This document shows positions 23,178 to 33,921 of a stretch of DNA of 64,000 bases, piece by piece (the first letter of the stretch is position 1; each line of letters opens with the position of its first letter). The notes beneath the pieces were generated by a model. The model saw only the letters and a list, made by a program, of their open reading frames with translations, had not been told where the DNA came from and did no database searches. The position numbers and the translations under genes were made by a program. Source of the stretch: Dinoroseobacter shibae DFL 12 = DSM 16493 (GTDB lineage Bacteria; Pseudomonadota; Alphaproteobacteria; Rhodobacterales; Rhodobacteraceae); the NCBI RefSeq assembly GCF_000018145.1, contig NC_009952.1, positions 3,038,001 through 3,102,000 on the forward strand, in the 5' to 3' direction.

Positions 23178-25948
23178 TGGCCCAGCCTTTCCAGAAGTGC
23201 CGGCACATGGACCTGGTCGGATTTGTAGTTGCCGGTCAGCACATGCATGATCAGGTTGACGCCGAACCGATAGGCCAGCTCGCGCTGCTGGCGGCCCGAG
23301 AAGCCGCGCCCGACCGGCACCATGGCGCGCCCGGCCTCGTCCACCGCCCAGGCCGCCGCCCAGTCATTCCCGCCAATCACCACCGGCGTGACCCCGTCAT
23401 TGAGGTTGCGAAAGGGCATTCCCTCGACCTGCTCCGCGTCGGGCGGCGCGGCCTCCACCCAGAGCGTGCGGCTGGTATGGCGTCCGGGGAAGTCCTGCAG
23501 TAAGTAGAACGTCCGCGTCAGAACGTGATCGGCCGGCAGCACCTCGAGGGGTGGCACGTCCAGCGGGGCCGCCAGCCGCCGCAGCGCCCGCATTCCCCGG
23601 CTGTCATTGCCGAACTGCGCCACATCCGCATCCCGCGTATCGAACAGGATCATCCCGCCCCCGCGCAAGTAGCGGTTCAGCTTGGCATAGGCTTCCGCCG
23701 AGGGCAGCGGCTGGCTGTCCGATACCGGCCAGTAGAGGAACGGGAAGAACGCAAGCTCGTCGGTCTCCAGGTCCACGGTGATCGGATCGTCCGGCTCGAT
23801 CGAGGTGCGCTGGGTGAGGATTTGCGACAGCCCCCGCAGCCCCGCATAGGCGATCTCGTCGAGCCGCGGATCGCCCGTGCGCACATGGGCCAGCACCACC
23901 GCCGTGGTCGCCTCCAGCGCCAGCACGTCATCCGGGATGCCCTCCTGCGCCGTGGCGGGGGGCGTCCCCAGCCCGAGCAGCACGACCACCAGGGCCGCCG
24001 CCGCGGCCCCATGGGCCTGCCGCAGCCGTCCAGACAGCCACAGAGCCGCCAGGATATCCAACGCCAACAACGCCAGCGCCGCCGTCAGCAAGAAGCCCGC
24101 CAAGGGTTGATCCCGCTGCGCTTCCAGCCCCTCGACCGTGATCGATGGGGGCCAGACGGACGGCGCCAGTACGGCCCCGGCCCCCAGCACATTACGCGCC
24201 AGCCGCCGGTCATCCCCGGCATAAAGCCCCGGCGGCACCTCCGCGCTCAGGGGGGCCTCCGCCAGATCCTCGCCCGGGATCCCGGCCAACTGCCCGGCCT
24301 CCTCCAGCGTCCCGAAGGGCCCCAACAGCTGCTCGGGCACCCATGTGGTGCCCGCCAGCGCCTCGGCGGTCAGCGCCGTGGGCCGCGACGACACCGCCAA
24401 CCGCTCCAGCATCTGCACGAACAGCCCCGAGAGCGGCAGGCTCGACCATTCCGCATTCGCGGTGACATGGAACAGAACGACCTGCCCCTGCCCCAAGGCC
24501 TTGCGGGTGACCAGCGGTGTGCCGTCGGTCAACGCCGCAACCACCCGATCGGGCAGGTTCGGATCCGGCTGCGCCATTACCTGAGCGGTGACCGCCACAT
24601 CCTCCGGCAGGGGCAGGCCGAAGAAGGGGGAGCTTGAGGAAAAGGGCCGCAGCGCCTTGGGCTCGCCCCAGCTCATCGCGCCCCCGACGGACCGCCCGCC
24701 CGCGCGCAGGCGCACCGGCATCAACGGGTCCTCTTCGAGCCGCGAGACATCGGACGCCGCCAGCCGCGGCCCGGCAAATCGCACCAGCAGACCGCCGTTT
24801 TCCACCCACTCCGTGATCCCCTCGGCCTCGGTCGGGGCCAGTTGCGCCACATCCGCCAGGATGATCACATCCGGGTTCGCCGGCAGCGCATCGACCAGCG
24901 GCACCTCCAGCAGGTCGGCCGTCGGCTCCAAAGCTCGGCGCAGGTAGTGCAGCGGCGTCAGCAGCTCCAGCCCCTCGCGGTCGTCCCGCCCGGCGAAGAG
25001 CGCGATCTCCCGCCGCCGCAGGGCGTCATCGGCGAGGCTCACCGCCCCGGCGGTGGTCTGCCCCGTCACCTCGAACCGGGTCACCCGGTTGCGCAGCTCC
25101 GGCGGCAGGTCGAACACCGCCTCCTGGGTGGCCTCACCGGCCTCGAACACCACTTCGGTGCGGCCCAGCTCCCGGGTCACCCCGTTCGGGCCGGGGCCGC
25201 GGGCGATCACCGTCACCGGACGCTCCCCGGCGGGCGGGGACCGCAGCACTTCGACCCGCACCTCACCATCCTCGATCCGCGCCGGGCTGATCCCGAAGAC
25301 CGCGCGCGGGCTTTCGAACACACGCACCGCGCCGCGCGCCTCCAGCGCCGCGCGCACCGCGTCCCGCTCCGGCCAGTCCAGCCCGTCCGACATCCAGAAC
25401 GTGTCGAAATCGCCTTCGACCGCCTCCAACCAGGCCAGAACCTCCGGCCCGTTCACCGGCCAGGGCTTGGGCTGCACACCGGGCAGGCGCGCGCGCTCGG
25501 CCTCCGGCGCGCCGAAGGCGATCTCCGCCGGTGGCAGGTCGGTCAGGGTGACCAGCGCCACCGGGCGGCCATCGCGCGCCGCCTCTTCCAGCAGCGCCTC
25601 CAACCGGTCCTGCCGCGCCGACCAGTCCCGCGCCGAGGCCCAGCTGGCATCGGCCGCGATCAGCAACGGGCCGGTCCCCGGCGTCCGCTCGTCGGGGTTC
25701 AGGATCGGGCCCGCGAAGCCCAGGATCATCGCCGCCACTGCCAGCGCGCGCAGCAACAACAGCCACCAGGGCGTCTTGTCGGTCTCGCTCTCCGGGTCGT
25801 TCAGCCCCAGCAGGAGCGCCACACCGGGAAACCGCCGCGTGATCGGCGCAGGCGGCACCGCGCGCAGGATCAGCCACAGGATCGGCAGCACCAGAAGCAG
25901 CAGCAGCAGACCGGGCGACGCAAAGGCGATGGGTCCCAGAGTGAACAT
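23174..25948 (-). CDS. BatA-like/DUF4159 membrane protein
   Basis: 924 residues. The N-terminus is the double-transmembrane BatA-type module (MFTLGPIAFASPGLLLLLLV, then DKTPWWLLLLRALAVAAMIL). A long periplasmic region follows, then two further hydrophobic segments (GFLLTAALALLALDILAALW and AAAALVVVLLGLGTPPATA), the second resembling an internal signal peptide, and a C-terminal DUF4159 domain (AHVRTGDPRLDEIAYAGLRG, FPFLYWPVS, GGGMILFDTRDAD). It looks like a fusion of a BatA-like protein and a secreted DUF4159 protein. Start overlaps the DUF58 stop (TGATG). Confidence 0.85.
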   Translation of the reverse strand: MFTLGPIAFASPGLLLLLLVLPILWLILRAVPPAPITRRFPGVALLLGLNDPESETDKTPWWLLLLRALAVAAMILGFAGPILNPDERTPGTGPLLIAADASWASARDWSARQDRLEALLEEAARDGRPVALVTLTDLPPAEIAFGAPEAERARLPGVQPKPWPVNGPEVLAWLEAVEGDFDTFWMSDGLDWPERDAVRAALEARGAVRVFESPRAVFGISPARIEDGEVRVEVLRSPPAGERPVTVIARGPGPNGVTRELGRTEVVFEAGEATQEAVFDLPPELRNRVTRFEVTGQTTAGAVSLADDALRRREIALFAGRDDREGLELLTPLHYLRRALEPTADLLEVPLVDALPANPDVIILADVAQLAPTEAEGITEWVENGGLLVRFAGPRLAASDVSRLEEDPLMPVRLRAGGRSVGGAMSWGEPKALRPFSSSSPFFGLPLPEDVAVTAQVMAQPDPNLPDRVVAALTDGTPLVTRKALGQGQVVLFHVTANAEWSSLPLSGLFVQMLERLAVSSRPTALTAEALAGTTWVPEQLLGPFGTLEEAGQLAGIPGEDLAEAPLSAEVPPGLYAGDDRRLARNVLGAGAVLAPSVWPPSITVEGLEAQRDQPLAGFLLTAALALLALDILAALWLSGRLRQAHGAAAAALVVVLLGLGTPPATAQEGIPDDVLALEATTAVVLAHVRTGDPRLDEIAYAGLRGLSQILTQRTSIEPDDPITVDLETDELAFFPFLYWPVSDSQPLPSAEAYAKLNRYLRGGGMILFDTRDADVAQFGNDSRGMRALRRLAAPLDVPPLEVLPADHVLTRTFYLLQDFPGRHTSRTLWVEAAPPDAEQVEGMPFRNLNDGVTPVVIGGNDWAAAWAVDEAGRAMVPVGRGFSGRQQRELAYRFGVNLIMHVLTGNYKSDQVHVPALLERLGQ

Positions 25949-26846
25949 CAGCGTACCTGTTCCAGTGCATGATAGAGCCAGAGGAGCGGGTCCTCCGGCG
26001 GATGATCGGTGTGGTGAATGTCCAGCCGCCAGCCCGTGCGCCGCGCCAGCGTCTGCAGCCAGTCCTTCCGCTCCGCCAGCCGCTGCAGATAGGCCTCGCG
26101 CAGGCCCTTGGCCTTCAGCGTCTCGAACCGGATCGCGCCCGACATGCTCTCGAACACCGTGCGCCCGTCGAAGGGAAACGCCTCTTCATCGGGGTCCAGC
26201 ACCATGACCAGCGCCCCCTTCACGCCCCGGTCCGCCGCCGTGGTCAGGGCCTTCTCCACCGAGGCCGTGTCGCCGAGGAAATCCGACAGGAATACCGCCC
26301 GTGCGCCTGCGGGCATCACCCGGGCCACCGGCTTGCCGTAATCCTCGGGGTGTTTGGGGTCCATCAGGGCCGCGGCCAGACGGATCAGCTGCGAATTGCC
26401 CGCCTTGGGCGGCTCCGGCAGGTTCATCAGCCCGACCCGCTCCCCCGACCGGATCGCCAGGATCGCCAAGGCCATGCCGATGGTCTGCGCCCGGCGCAAC
26501 TTCGAAGGACGGTTGCGCCCGCCGGTAAACCCCATGGACTGCGCATCATCGACCCAGAGCATCAGGCTCTGCGCCGCCTGCCATTCCTTTTCCCGCACGA
26601 AGGGGCTGTCGGCCCGCGCGGATCGGCGCCAGTCGATCGACCGCACGCCGTCCCCGGCCTCCGCCGGGCGGTACTGCCAGAACTCGTCCCCGGTCCCGGC
26701 CCGCTTGCGCCCGTGATTGCCCAGCATGATGGTCGCGGCCAGATGTTCCGCCGCCACCATGAGCGGCGGCAGGGTGCCCGAAACCGTTTCCGAACGGTGG
26801 CGCAGACTGTCGGGAGTATGGCGCGCCTCGGAGAAGCCCGTCTTGC

Positions 26847-26850
<4 letters not shown>
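25948..26850 (-). CDS. DUF58 domain protein
   Basis: 300 residues; DUF58 proteins partner MoxR AAA+ ATPases and carry a divergent VWA fold. Visible: GNHGRKRAGTGDEFWQYRPA followed by GVRSIDWRRSARAD, the characteristic R-x-IDWR core of DUF58, then LMLWVDDAQSMGF, a VWA-like strand with a weakened metal motif. The GTG start at 26850 overlaps the MoxR stop (GTGA), favouring it over a much longer frame that would overlap moxR by 190 bases. Translationally coupled to moxR and to the DUF4159 gene. Confidence 0.88.
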
Positions 26851-27854
<1,004 letters not shown>

Positions 27855-27915
27855 GTCCGCTCCTTGCCATTGCCTTATATGGTCACCTTACAGGAAAGTA
27901 TGGCCCCACTGACAA

Positions 27916-28521
27916 ATGGCAAAAACTATGAGCGGACAAAACATCGTGACCCCCACCGCGGACGGGCTGGCGGCCTCGGCGCGCGCCGCCTCGAAAAAGG
28001 GCCCGCCGCCGGTGCATCTGTGGAACCCGCCCTTCTGCGGGGATCTGGATATCCACATCGCCCGCGACGGGACCTGGTTCTACCAGGGCAGCCCGATCGG
28101 GCGCGCGCCGCTGGTGCGCCTGTTCTCTTCGATCCTGAAGGTCGAGGACGGGAAATTCTACCTCGTCACCCCGGTCGAGAAGGTCGGCATCACCGTAGAG
28201 GACGCGCCCTTCGTGGCCACGGATTTCGACGTCACCGACCCCGGCCCGGATCAGACCATCACCTTCACCACCCATGTGGGCGACACCGCCGACGCGGGCC
28301 CCGACAACCCGATCCGGGTCACGCGCCACCCCGAAACCGGGGAGCCCGCACCCTACGTCCATATCCGCCGCGGGCTGGAGGCGCTGATCGACCGCAAGAG
28401 CTTCTACCGGCTGGTGGAGATCGGCGAGACCGCCGCGCTCGACGGGACCGACTGGTTCGGCATCCGCTCCAGCGGGCGGTTCTTCCCGATGATCCCGACG
28501 GCGGAGCTGGCCGAGGACTGA
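27916..28521 (+). CDS. DUF1285 family protein
   Basis: 201 residues matching DUF1285, a family of unknown function common in Proteobacteria. Typical blocks: PPFCGDLDIHIARDGTWFY, GSPIGRAPLVRLFSSILKVEDG, YLVTPVEKVGI and the C-terminal VHIRRGLEALIDRKSFYRLVE. Cytoplasmic, no signal peptide. The start is uncertain between 27916 and 27928, neither with a clear RBS. Divergent from moxR, a pairing I associate with Rhodobacterales. Confidence 0.88.
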   Translation: MAKTMSGQNIVTPTADGLAASARAASKKGPPPVHLWNPPFCGDLDIHIARDGTWFYQGSPIGRAPLVRLFSSILKVEDGKFYLVTPVEKVGITVEDAPFVATDFDVTDPGPDQTITFTTHVGDTADAGPDNPIRVTRHPETGEPAPYVHIRRGLEALIDRKSFYRLVEIGETAALDGTDWFGIRSSGRFFPMIPTAELAED

Positions 28522-28559
28522 CGCGATCATCGCCGCCCGTGCGTGCCACCGCGCCACGG

Positions 28560-28586
28560 GGCCGAAGTCAGGAGGCCGAAGTCAGG
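28560..28586. repeat. 13-base direct repeat at a gene end
   Basis: GGCCGAAGTCAGG occurs at 28560-28572 and 28574-28586; the second copy contains the stop codon of the pseudouridine synthase gene. A minor tandem duplication. Confidence 0.6.
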
Positions 28587-29118
28587 GGGCGATCCGGCGC
28601 CACTGCCCCGGGGCCAGCCCGTCGAGGGTCCAATCCCCGATCTGCGTGCGGATCAGGCGCAGGCAGGGCAGGCCCACGGCGGCACACATGCGCCGCACCT
28701 GCCGGTTGCGGCCCTCGGTGATGGTCAGGCGCAGCCAGGCATCGGGCACGGTCTTGCGCAGCCGCACGGGCGGGTCGCGCGGCCAGAGCCAGTCCGGCGC
28801 GGGCACGGCGGCGACCTTGGCGGGCCGCGTCGGCCCGTCCTTGAGACTGACCCCCTCGCACAGACGGTTGATCGCGTCTTGGCTCGGGCGGCCTTCCACC
28901 AGCGCATAGTAGGTCTTGGGCATCTTCGCCCGCGGGTCGGTGATCCGCGCCTGCAGGCGCCCGTCATCGGTCAGCAACAGCAAGCCCTCGCTATCCCGGT
29001 CGAGCCGCCCGGCGGCATAGACGCCCGGCACATCGATCCAGTCCTTCAACCCGCGCCACTTCCCCTCGGACGTGAATTGCGACAACACATTCATGGGCTT
29101 GTTGAAGGCGATCAGCAT
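28582..29118 (-). CDS. rluE: 23S rRNA pseudouridine synthase, RsuA/RluE type
   Basis: 178 residues. Pseudouridine synthase core with the catalytic Asp in [17 protein letters not shown], followed by KTYYALVEG and the C-terminal [20 protein letters not shown]. The absence of an N-terminal S4 domain and the opening [15 protein letters not shown] fit RluE (23S U2457) better than RluB or RsuA; the target uridine is inferred. The start is chosen at the ATG before FNKP; a GTG seven codons upstream (29139) is an alternative. A cluster of palindromes lies between it and polA. Confidence 0.85.
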   Translation of the reverse strand: MLIAFNKPMNVLSQFTSEGKWRGLKDWIDVPGVYAAGRLDRDSEGLLLLTDDGRLQARITDPRAKMPKTYYALVEGRPSQDAINRLCEGVSLKDGPTRPAKVAAVPAPDWLWPRDPPVRLRKTVPDAWLRLTITEGRNRQVRRMCAAVGLPCLRLIRTQIGDWTLDGLAPGQWRRIAP

Positions 29119-29150
29119 GCTCGCAAGTTCCGTGTCCACCGCGCGCGGGT

Positions 29151-29282
29151 CAAGCGCGTTCGAACGCGCTTGGAAGGGCTTTGCAAAGCCCTTGACCGGC
29201 GCTGGCCCGACCGCCGCGCCTCCCGGCTGGCGGTGCGCCTCCGGCAGCCGCCGGGCCGCTCAACGGCTTTCGAAAGCCGTTG
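29151..29282. repeat. Cluster of three perfect palindromes (palindrome family, site 2)
   Basis: CAAGCGCGTTCGAACGCGCTTG (29151-29172), AAGGGCTTTGCAAAGCCCTT (29174-29193) and CAACGGCTTTCGAAAGCCGTTG (29261-29282) are each perfect palindromes of 20-22 bases. The first two are one base apart. The intervening 67 bases are GC-rich with smaller repeats. The block fills the gap between polA (stop at 29301) and the pseudouridine synthase gene. Confidence 0.85.
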
Positions 29283-29300
29283 GCCCGCGCCACCGGCGCC

Positions 29301-32099
29301 CTAATGCGCCTCCGCCCAGCTTCGCCCCTGGCCCGCATCCACCGTCAGCGGCACATCGAGATGCACCACCGGCGCGGCGGCCCCCTCCATCACCTGGCGC
29401 ACCGCCGGGATCACCCGGTCCACCGCGTCTTCCTCCACCTCGAAGATCAGCTCGTCATGGACCTGGAGCAGCATCCGCGCGGGCAGGTCGGCAATCGCCG
29501 CGGGCATCCGCACCATCGCGCGCCGGATGATATCCGCCGCCGTTCCCTGGATCGGCGCGTTGATCGCCGCGCGCTTGGCGAAGCCCGCCTGGGGCCCCTT
29601 CGCGCCGATCTCCGGCGTGTGGATCTTCCGCCCGAACAGGGTCTGCACGTATTTATGCTCCTTCGCGAAGGCGACCGTGTCGTCCATATAGGCCCGGATG
29701 CCGGGGAACCGCTCGAAATAGGTGTCGATGAAGGCCTGCGCCTCCGCCCGCGGGATCCGCAGGTTCCGCGCGAGGCCAAAGCCCGAAATCCCGTAGATCA
29801 CCCCGAAATTGATCGCCTTGGCCTGGCGCCGCACCTCCGGCGTCATCTCGTCCAGCGGCACATCGAACATCTCCGACGCGGTCATCGCATGAATGTCCAG
29901 CCCGTCCCGGAACGCGGTCTTCAGCGCGTCGATCCCGGCGATATGGGCGAGGATCCGCAGCTCGATCTGGCTATAGTCGAGCGACACGAGCACATGCCCC
30001 GGCTCCGCCACGAAGGCCTCGCGAATGCGCCGCCCCTCCTCGGAGCGCACGGGGATGTTCTGCAGGTTCGGATCGGTCGAAGCCAACCGCCCCGTATTCG
30101 CCCCGGCAATCGAGTAGGACGTATGCACCCGCCCGGTCTCGGGGTTGATATGATCCTGCAAGGCGTCCGTGTAGGTCGATTTCAACTTCGACAGCTGCCG
30201 CCAGTCGAGCACCCGGCGCGGCAGGTCATGCTCGGTCGCGAGATCCTCCAGCACATCCGCCGGGGTCGAATACTTGCCCGACTTGCCGGTCTTGCCCCCC
30301 TCGAAGCCCATCTTCTCGAACAGGATCTCGCCCAGCTGGGCGGGGCTGCCCACGTTGAAACTCTCCCCCGCCAGTTCGTGGATTTCCGCCTCCAGCCCGG
30401 CCATCTTCTGCGCGAACGCGTTCGACATCCGGCTCAGGGTGTCGCGATCGACCTTGATCCCGCGCATCTCCATCTCGGCCAGAACCGGCACCATGGGCCG
30501 CTCCATCCACTCGTAGACGCGGGTGACCTGCGCCAGATGCAGGCGCGGCTTCAAGCGCTGCCACAGGCGCAGCGTGATTTCCGCATCCTCGGCGGCGTAT
30601 TTCGTCGCCTCCTCGATGGGCACGAAATCGAAAGTGATCGCGGATTTGCCGGTGCCCAGCAGGGTCTTGATCGGGATCGGCGTGTGGTCGAGATACCGCT
30701 CCGACAGCGCGTCCATCCCGTGCCCGTGCAACCCGGCATGGAGCGCGTAGCTCAGCAGCATCGTGTCGTCGATGGGCGCCACCGTGATCCCGTTCCGGGC
30801 GAGGATCTTGGCATCGTATTTCATGTTCTGCCCGATCTTCAGGACCGCAGGGTCCTCCAGCACGGGCTTGAGCATCCCAAGCGCGGTCTCAAAATCCAGC
30901 TGCCCCTCGGCCAGCTTCGCCTCCCCGCCGAACAGGTCGTCGGCCCCGCCACCGTCCTTGTGCGCCAGCGGCAGGTAGGCCGCGCGCCCCGGATCCACGC
31001 AGAGCGACACGCCCACCAGATCCGCGCGCATCTCGTTGAGGCCCGTGGTCTCGGTATCCACCGCCACCACCCCGCGCGCATGGATCGCGTCGATCCAGCT
31101 TTGCAGGGTTTCCGCGTCGCGGATGGTGACATGCTCCGAGGCGCTCAGGGGGGGGTGCTCCTCCGCCTCTGGCGAGGCCGTCGTCGCTGCGGGCTCCGGC
31201 ACGGCGGGCGCCTCCACCCCCAACGCGCCCGAGATCCGCTTTGTCAGCGTGCGGAACTCCATCTCCGCCAAAAACCCCAGCAGGGTCTCAGGCTCCGGAT
31301 CGCGCACCTCCAGATCCTCGATTGTGAAATCCAGCTCCATGTCGCAATCGAGCTGCACCAGCCGCTTCGACAGCTCGATCTGGGCGCGATGCTCGATCAG
31401 GGTCTGGCGGCGCTTGGGCTGCTTGATCTCCCCGGCCCGGTCCAGAAGCTCCTCGAGCGAGCCATACTCGTTGATCAGCAGCGCCGCGGTCTTGATCCCG
31501 ATCCCCGGCGCGCCGGGCACGTTGTCCACCGAATCCCCGGCCAGCGCCTGCACATCGACCACCCGGTCGGGGCCCACGCCGAATTTCTCGAACACCCCGT
31601 CCACGTCGATGGTCTTGTTCTTCATCGCATCCAGCATCTCGACCCCGCCGCCGACCAGCTGCATCAGGTCCTTGTCCGAGCTGATGATCGTGCAGCGCCC
31701 CCCGGCCTCGCGCGCCTGGCAGGCCAGCGTCGCGATGATATCGTCCGCCTCGAACCCCTCCATCTCCTTGCAGGCGATGTTGAACGCCTCGGTCGCGGTC
31801 CGGGTCAGGGGGATCTGCGGGCGCAGGTCCTCGGGCATCGCCTCGCGGTTGGCCTTGTACTGGTCGTAAAGATCATTGCGAAAGGTATGGCTGCCCTTGT
31901 CGAAGATCACCGCCACATGGGTCACGTCGCCCCCGGCGTTCCCTTCGACATAGCGCTGCAGCATGTTGCAGAAGCCCGACACCGCCCCGACGGGCAGCCC
32001 GTCGGACTTCCGTGTCAGCGGCGGCAACGCGTGATAGGCGCGGAAAATGAACGCCGATCCGTCGATCAGATGCAGGTGATGTCCCTTGCCGAATGCCAT
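29301..32099 (-). CDS. polA: DNA polymerase I
   Basis: 932 residues, full-length PolA: N-terminal 5' nuclease (LIDGSAFIFRAYHALPPL, FEADDIIATLACQAREAGG), a 3'-5' exonuclease domain (VVAVDTETTGLNEM with intact DxE, and YAAEDAEITLRLW) and the family A polymerase (YSQIELRILAHI, RRQAKAINFGVIYGISGFGL, LLQVHDELIFEV). Roles in Okazaki fragment maturation and repair. The exonuclease looks active, unlike in Thermus-type PolA. Monocistronic with palindromes downstream. Confidence 0.97.
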   Translation of the reverse strand: MAFGKGHHLHLIDGSAFIFRAYHALPPLTRKSDGLPVGAVSGFCNMLQRYVEGNAGGDVTHVAVIFDKGSHTFRNDLYDQYKANREAMPEDLRPQIPLTRTATEAFNIACKEMEGFEADDIIATLACQAREAGGRCTIISSDKDLMQLVGGGVEMLDAMKNKTIDVDGVFEKFGVGPDRVVDVQALAGDSVDNVPGAPGIGIKTAALLINEYGSLEELLDRAGEIKQPKRRQTLIEHRAQIELSKRLVQLDCDMELDFTIEDLEVRDPEPETLLGFLAEMEFRTLTKRISGALGVEAPAVPEPAATTASPEAEEHPPLSASEHVTIRDAETLQSWIDAIHARGVVAVDTETTGLNEMRADLVGVSLCVDPGRAAYLPLAHKDGGGADDLFGGEAKLAEGQLDFETALGMLKPVLEDPAVLKIGQNMKYDAKILARNGITVAPIDDTMLLSYALHAGLHGHGMDALSERYLDHTPIPIKTLLGTGKSAITFDFVPIEEATKYAAEDAEITLRLWQRLKPRLHLAQVTRVYEWMERPMVPVLAEMEMRGIKVDRDTLSRMSNAFAQKMAGLEAEIHELAGESFNVGSPAQLGEILFEKMGFEGGKTGKSGKYSTPADVLEDLATEHDLPRRVLDWRQLSKLKSTYTDALQDHINPETGRVHTSYSIAGANTGRLASTDPNLQNIPVRSEEGRRIREAFVAEPGHVLVSLDYSQIELRILAHIAGIDALKTAFRDGLDIHAMTASEMFDVPLDEMTPEVRRQAKAINFGVIYGISGFGLARNLRIPRAEAQAFIDTYFERFPGIRAYMDDTVAFAKEHKYVQTLFGRKIHTPEIGAKGPQAGFAKRAAINAPIQGTAADIIRRAMVRMPAAIADLPARMLLQVHDELIFEVEEDAVDRVIPAVRQVMEGAAAPVVHLDVPLTVDAGQGRSWAEAH

Positions 32100-32162
32100 G
32101 CCTTGCCCCCTCGTCGCACTACGTGGACAGCGATATAGCCTTGCCGTGGAATTGGCGAGGGG

Positions 32163-32828
32163 TCAGGTGACCGGGGCGGCGGTCTGGACCATGTGGACAA
32201 AGATCGCGATGAAGTAGAGCACGCTCGCCACCACCACGAAGCCGTGCCAGATCGTGTTGTGATAGGGCATCCGCTTGGCCAGCAGGAAGGGCACCCCGAC
32301 CGAATAGAGCACCCCGCCCACCGCCATCAGAACGATCACCGGCATCGACAGTGTCGCCAGCAGGGTCTGCCCCCCGACCACGATCGCCCAGCCGAGACCA
32401 AGACACAGGAGCGCACAGGGCAGCACCGAGCCGCGCCCGCGCAAGGCGGCGAGGACAACGCCAAGGGCCGCCCCGCTCCAGATCGCGGTCAGCAAGCCGA
32501 ACCCGGTGCCCGAGATCAGGGCAAAGGGCGTGTAAGTCCCTGCGATCTTGACGAAAATCGCGCTCTGGTCGAGCGTGCGCAGGCGCATCACGCAGTCCGA
32601 ACAGCGCACGTGGTTGTACAGGTACGAACACAGCAGCATCACGATCAGGCTGCCGCCATAAACCGCCAGACCGGTGACCGGACCGGCCCCCAGCTGCCAC
32701 ACCGCGCCCAGGGTGATCAGCACCGGCACCGCCGCCAGCGCCGCGCCCAGCGCGCCCAGATGCACCGCCGCGTCGCTGAGAACCTCGGCGCGGGAATAGG
32801 GGCGTTCTGGGTCGTGAAAATGCGTCAT
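32163..32828 (-). CDS. Hemolysin III/PAQR family membrane protein
   Basis: 221 residues with about seven membrane helices. PAQR/HlyIII landmarks: YNHVRCSD after the second helix, RTLDQSAIFVKIAGTYTPFA (central motif) and the C-terminal MPYHNTIWHGFVVVASVLYF with its metal-binding His residues. E. coli TrhA belongs to this family and affects membrane energetics or fluidity; true haemolysis is doubtful. Start at ATG 32828 (MTHFHDPERP) with a weak RBS; a longer start at 32855 is less likely. Confidence 0.87.
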   Translation of the reverse strand: MTHFHDPERPYSRAEVLSDAAVHLGALGAALAAVPVLITLGAVWQLGAGPVTGLAVYGGSLIVMLLCSYLYNHVRCSDCVMRLRTLDQSAIFVKIAGTYTPFALISGTGFGLLTAIWSGAALGVVLAALRGRGSVLPCALLCLGLGWAIVVGGQTLLATLSMPVIVLMAVGGVLYSVGVPFLLAKRMPYHNTIWHGFVVVASVLYFIAIFVHMVQTAAPVT

Positions 32829-32888
32829 GAAAGCCAAGATAGCACGATTTCGCACCAGGTCCGCGCTTGACCAAACGGCAATCTGCCC

Positions 32889-33575
32889 TCAGCGCAGGTG
32901 CAGAACGTGGGACAAGCGCACCGCGTAAGGCGTCGGCGTCCAGATGCCGAAGCGTTGGCCCGCGGCGCGCAGCATGGTGCCGACCCAGGTGTTGCAGGTC
33001 CGCAGGGCATTGAACCGCCCCTCCGCCGCAAAGAACCACCCGGACCGCCCCGGCTTTGGCCCCGCGACCAGCCCCGGTGCGCTGCCCGGTCCGGTCGCGA
33101 AGTTGCCGCGGATCGCCGCCAGGAGCCGCGCATATTCCGGCCCGCTCACCCGGACCTCGCGCCACCGCGCGCCCCAGTCCACCGGGCCGTAAAGGCCCAC
33201 GCGCAGCACCGAGGCATCCCCTGTCACCGCCCGGAAGAGCGCCCGCGCCGAGACATCGCGCCAGGTGCCCACGGTGGTGTAGAACGCCTCCGACCCCCAG
33301 CCGACGACCATCCAGGCGAGTTCCGGCGCGTCCACCGGCACGCCCGCCGCGGCCAGGGGCGCGAAGGCTTGCCGTGTTTCGGGCGTCATCGGCAGGACGA
33401 AGTCATAGTGGATCGGCCCGCCGATCAATCCGATCGTCACTTCCGGGCCGCGCGTCGCGGCGGGGCTGTCGTCCGGGTCGGGTCCGGCGGGCACCAGCGC
33501 GCCGAGAAGTGCCGCGCCCAGGTACAGGCCCAGCACCCCGACCGCGCCCAAGGCCAGGTGGCGCAGCCCCCTCAT
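32889..33575 (-). CDS. TIGR02117/DUF2459 family protein
   Basis: 228 residues, N-terminal membrane anchor (LRHLALGAVGVLGLYLGAALLG), then a periplasmic domain. DUF2459 marks: GGPIHYDFVLPMTP, VVGWGSEAFYTTVGTWRDV and FNALRTCNTWVGTMLRAAG, with one conserved His and one Cys that could be catalytic, reminiscent of NlpC/P60-like hydrolases. Function not established in the family to my knowledge. It ends 60 bases before the hemolysin III gene on the same strand. Confidence 0.83.
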   Translation of the reverse strand: MRGLRHLALGAVGVLGLYLGAALLGALVPAGPDPDDSPAATRGPEVTIGLIGGPIHYDFVLPMTPETRQAFAPLAAAGVPVDAPELAWMVVGWGSEAFYTTVGTWRDVSARALFRAVTGDASVLRVGLYGPVDWGARWREVRVSGPEYARLLAAIRGNFATGPGSAPGLVAGPKPGRSGWFFAAEGRFNALRTCNTWVGTMLRAAGQRFGIWTPTPYAVRLSHVLHLR

Positions 33576-33599
33576 CGGGGCTGCGCGGGACCGACCCCG

Positions 33600-33788
33600 T
33601 CAGGCGACGTCGATCTTCCCTTCGAAATCCTTGTGAATGTATCGCGCATCGCAATAAGGGCACTCGACCCAGCCATGCTCCTGCGGGATCTGCAGCCAGA
33701 CACGCGGATGCCCCAGCGCCCCCTCGCCGCCATCGCAGGCGATCCGCCATTGGTTGACGATCTTGGTCTCGGGGACGGCGGTGGGCAT
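33600..33788 (-). CDS. Zinc-finger domain protein (NDUFS6-like)
   Basis: 62 residues. The pattern C(DGGEGALGHPRVWL)H-type followed by CPYCDARY matches the zf-CHCC domain found in bacterial homologues of the mitochondrial complex I subunit NDUFS6, which binds one zinc through Cys, His and a CxxC pair. Visible ligands: Cys18, His27, Cys43, Cys46. It may help complex I assembly. RBS GATGGAG. It precedes the DUF2459 gene by 24 bases. Confidence 0.88.
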   Translation of the reverse strand: MPTAVPETKIVNQWRIACDGGEGALGHPRVWLQIPQEHGWVECPYCDARYIHKDFEGKIDVA

Positions 33789-33921
33789 GGGGCGGCTCCA
33801 TCAAGGGCTGGCATCACAAAGGCTTGCCACGGGGCGCGACCGCCCCTAGGTCGGGCGCATCATACGTCTTGCGCGCGCACGGACAAGCCGCCGCCGCGCA
33901 GGGAACGGACGAAGGGACGCC

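Noticed and set aside
28560-28586. Direct repeat at the pseudouridine synthase gene end as a functional site
   Set aside because: A single 13-base tandem duplication at a gene end is most simply a replication slip.
29280-32138. Very long open frame opposite polA (about 950 codons)
   Set aside because: It is the antisense of a highly conserved gene; its composition (Arg, His, Gly, Leu-rich) is typical of shadow frames in GC-rich DNA.
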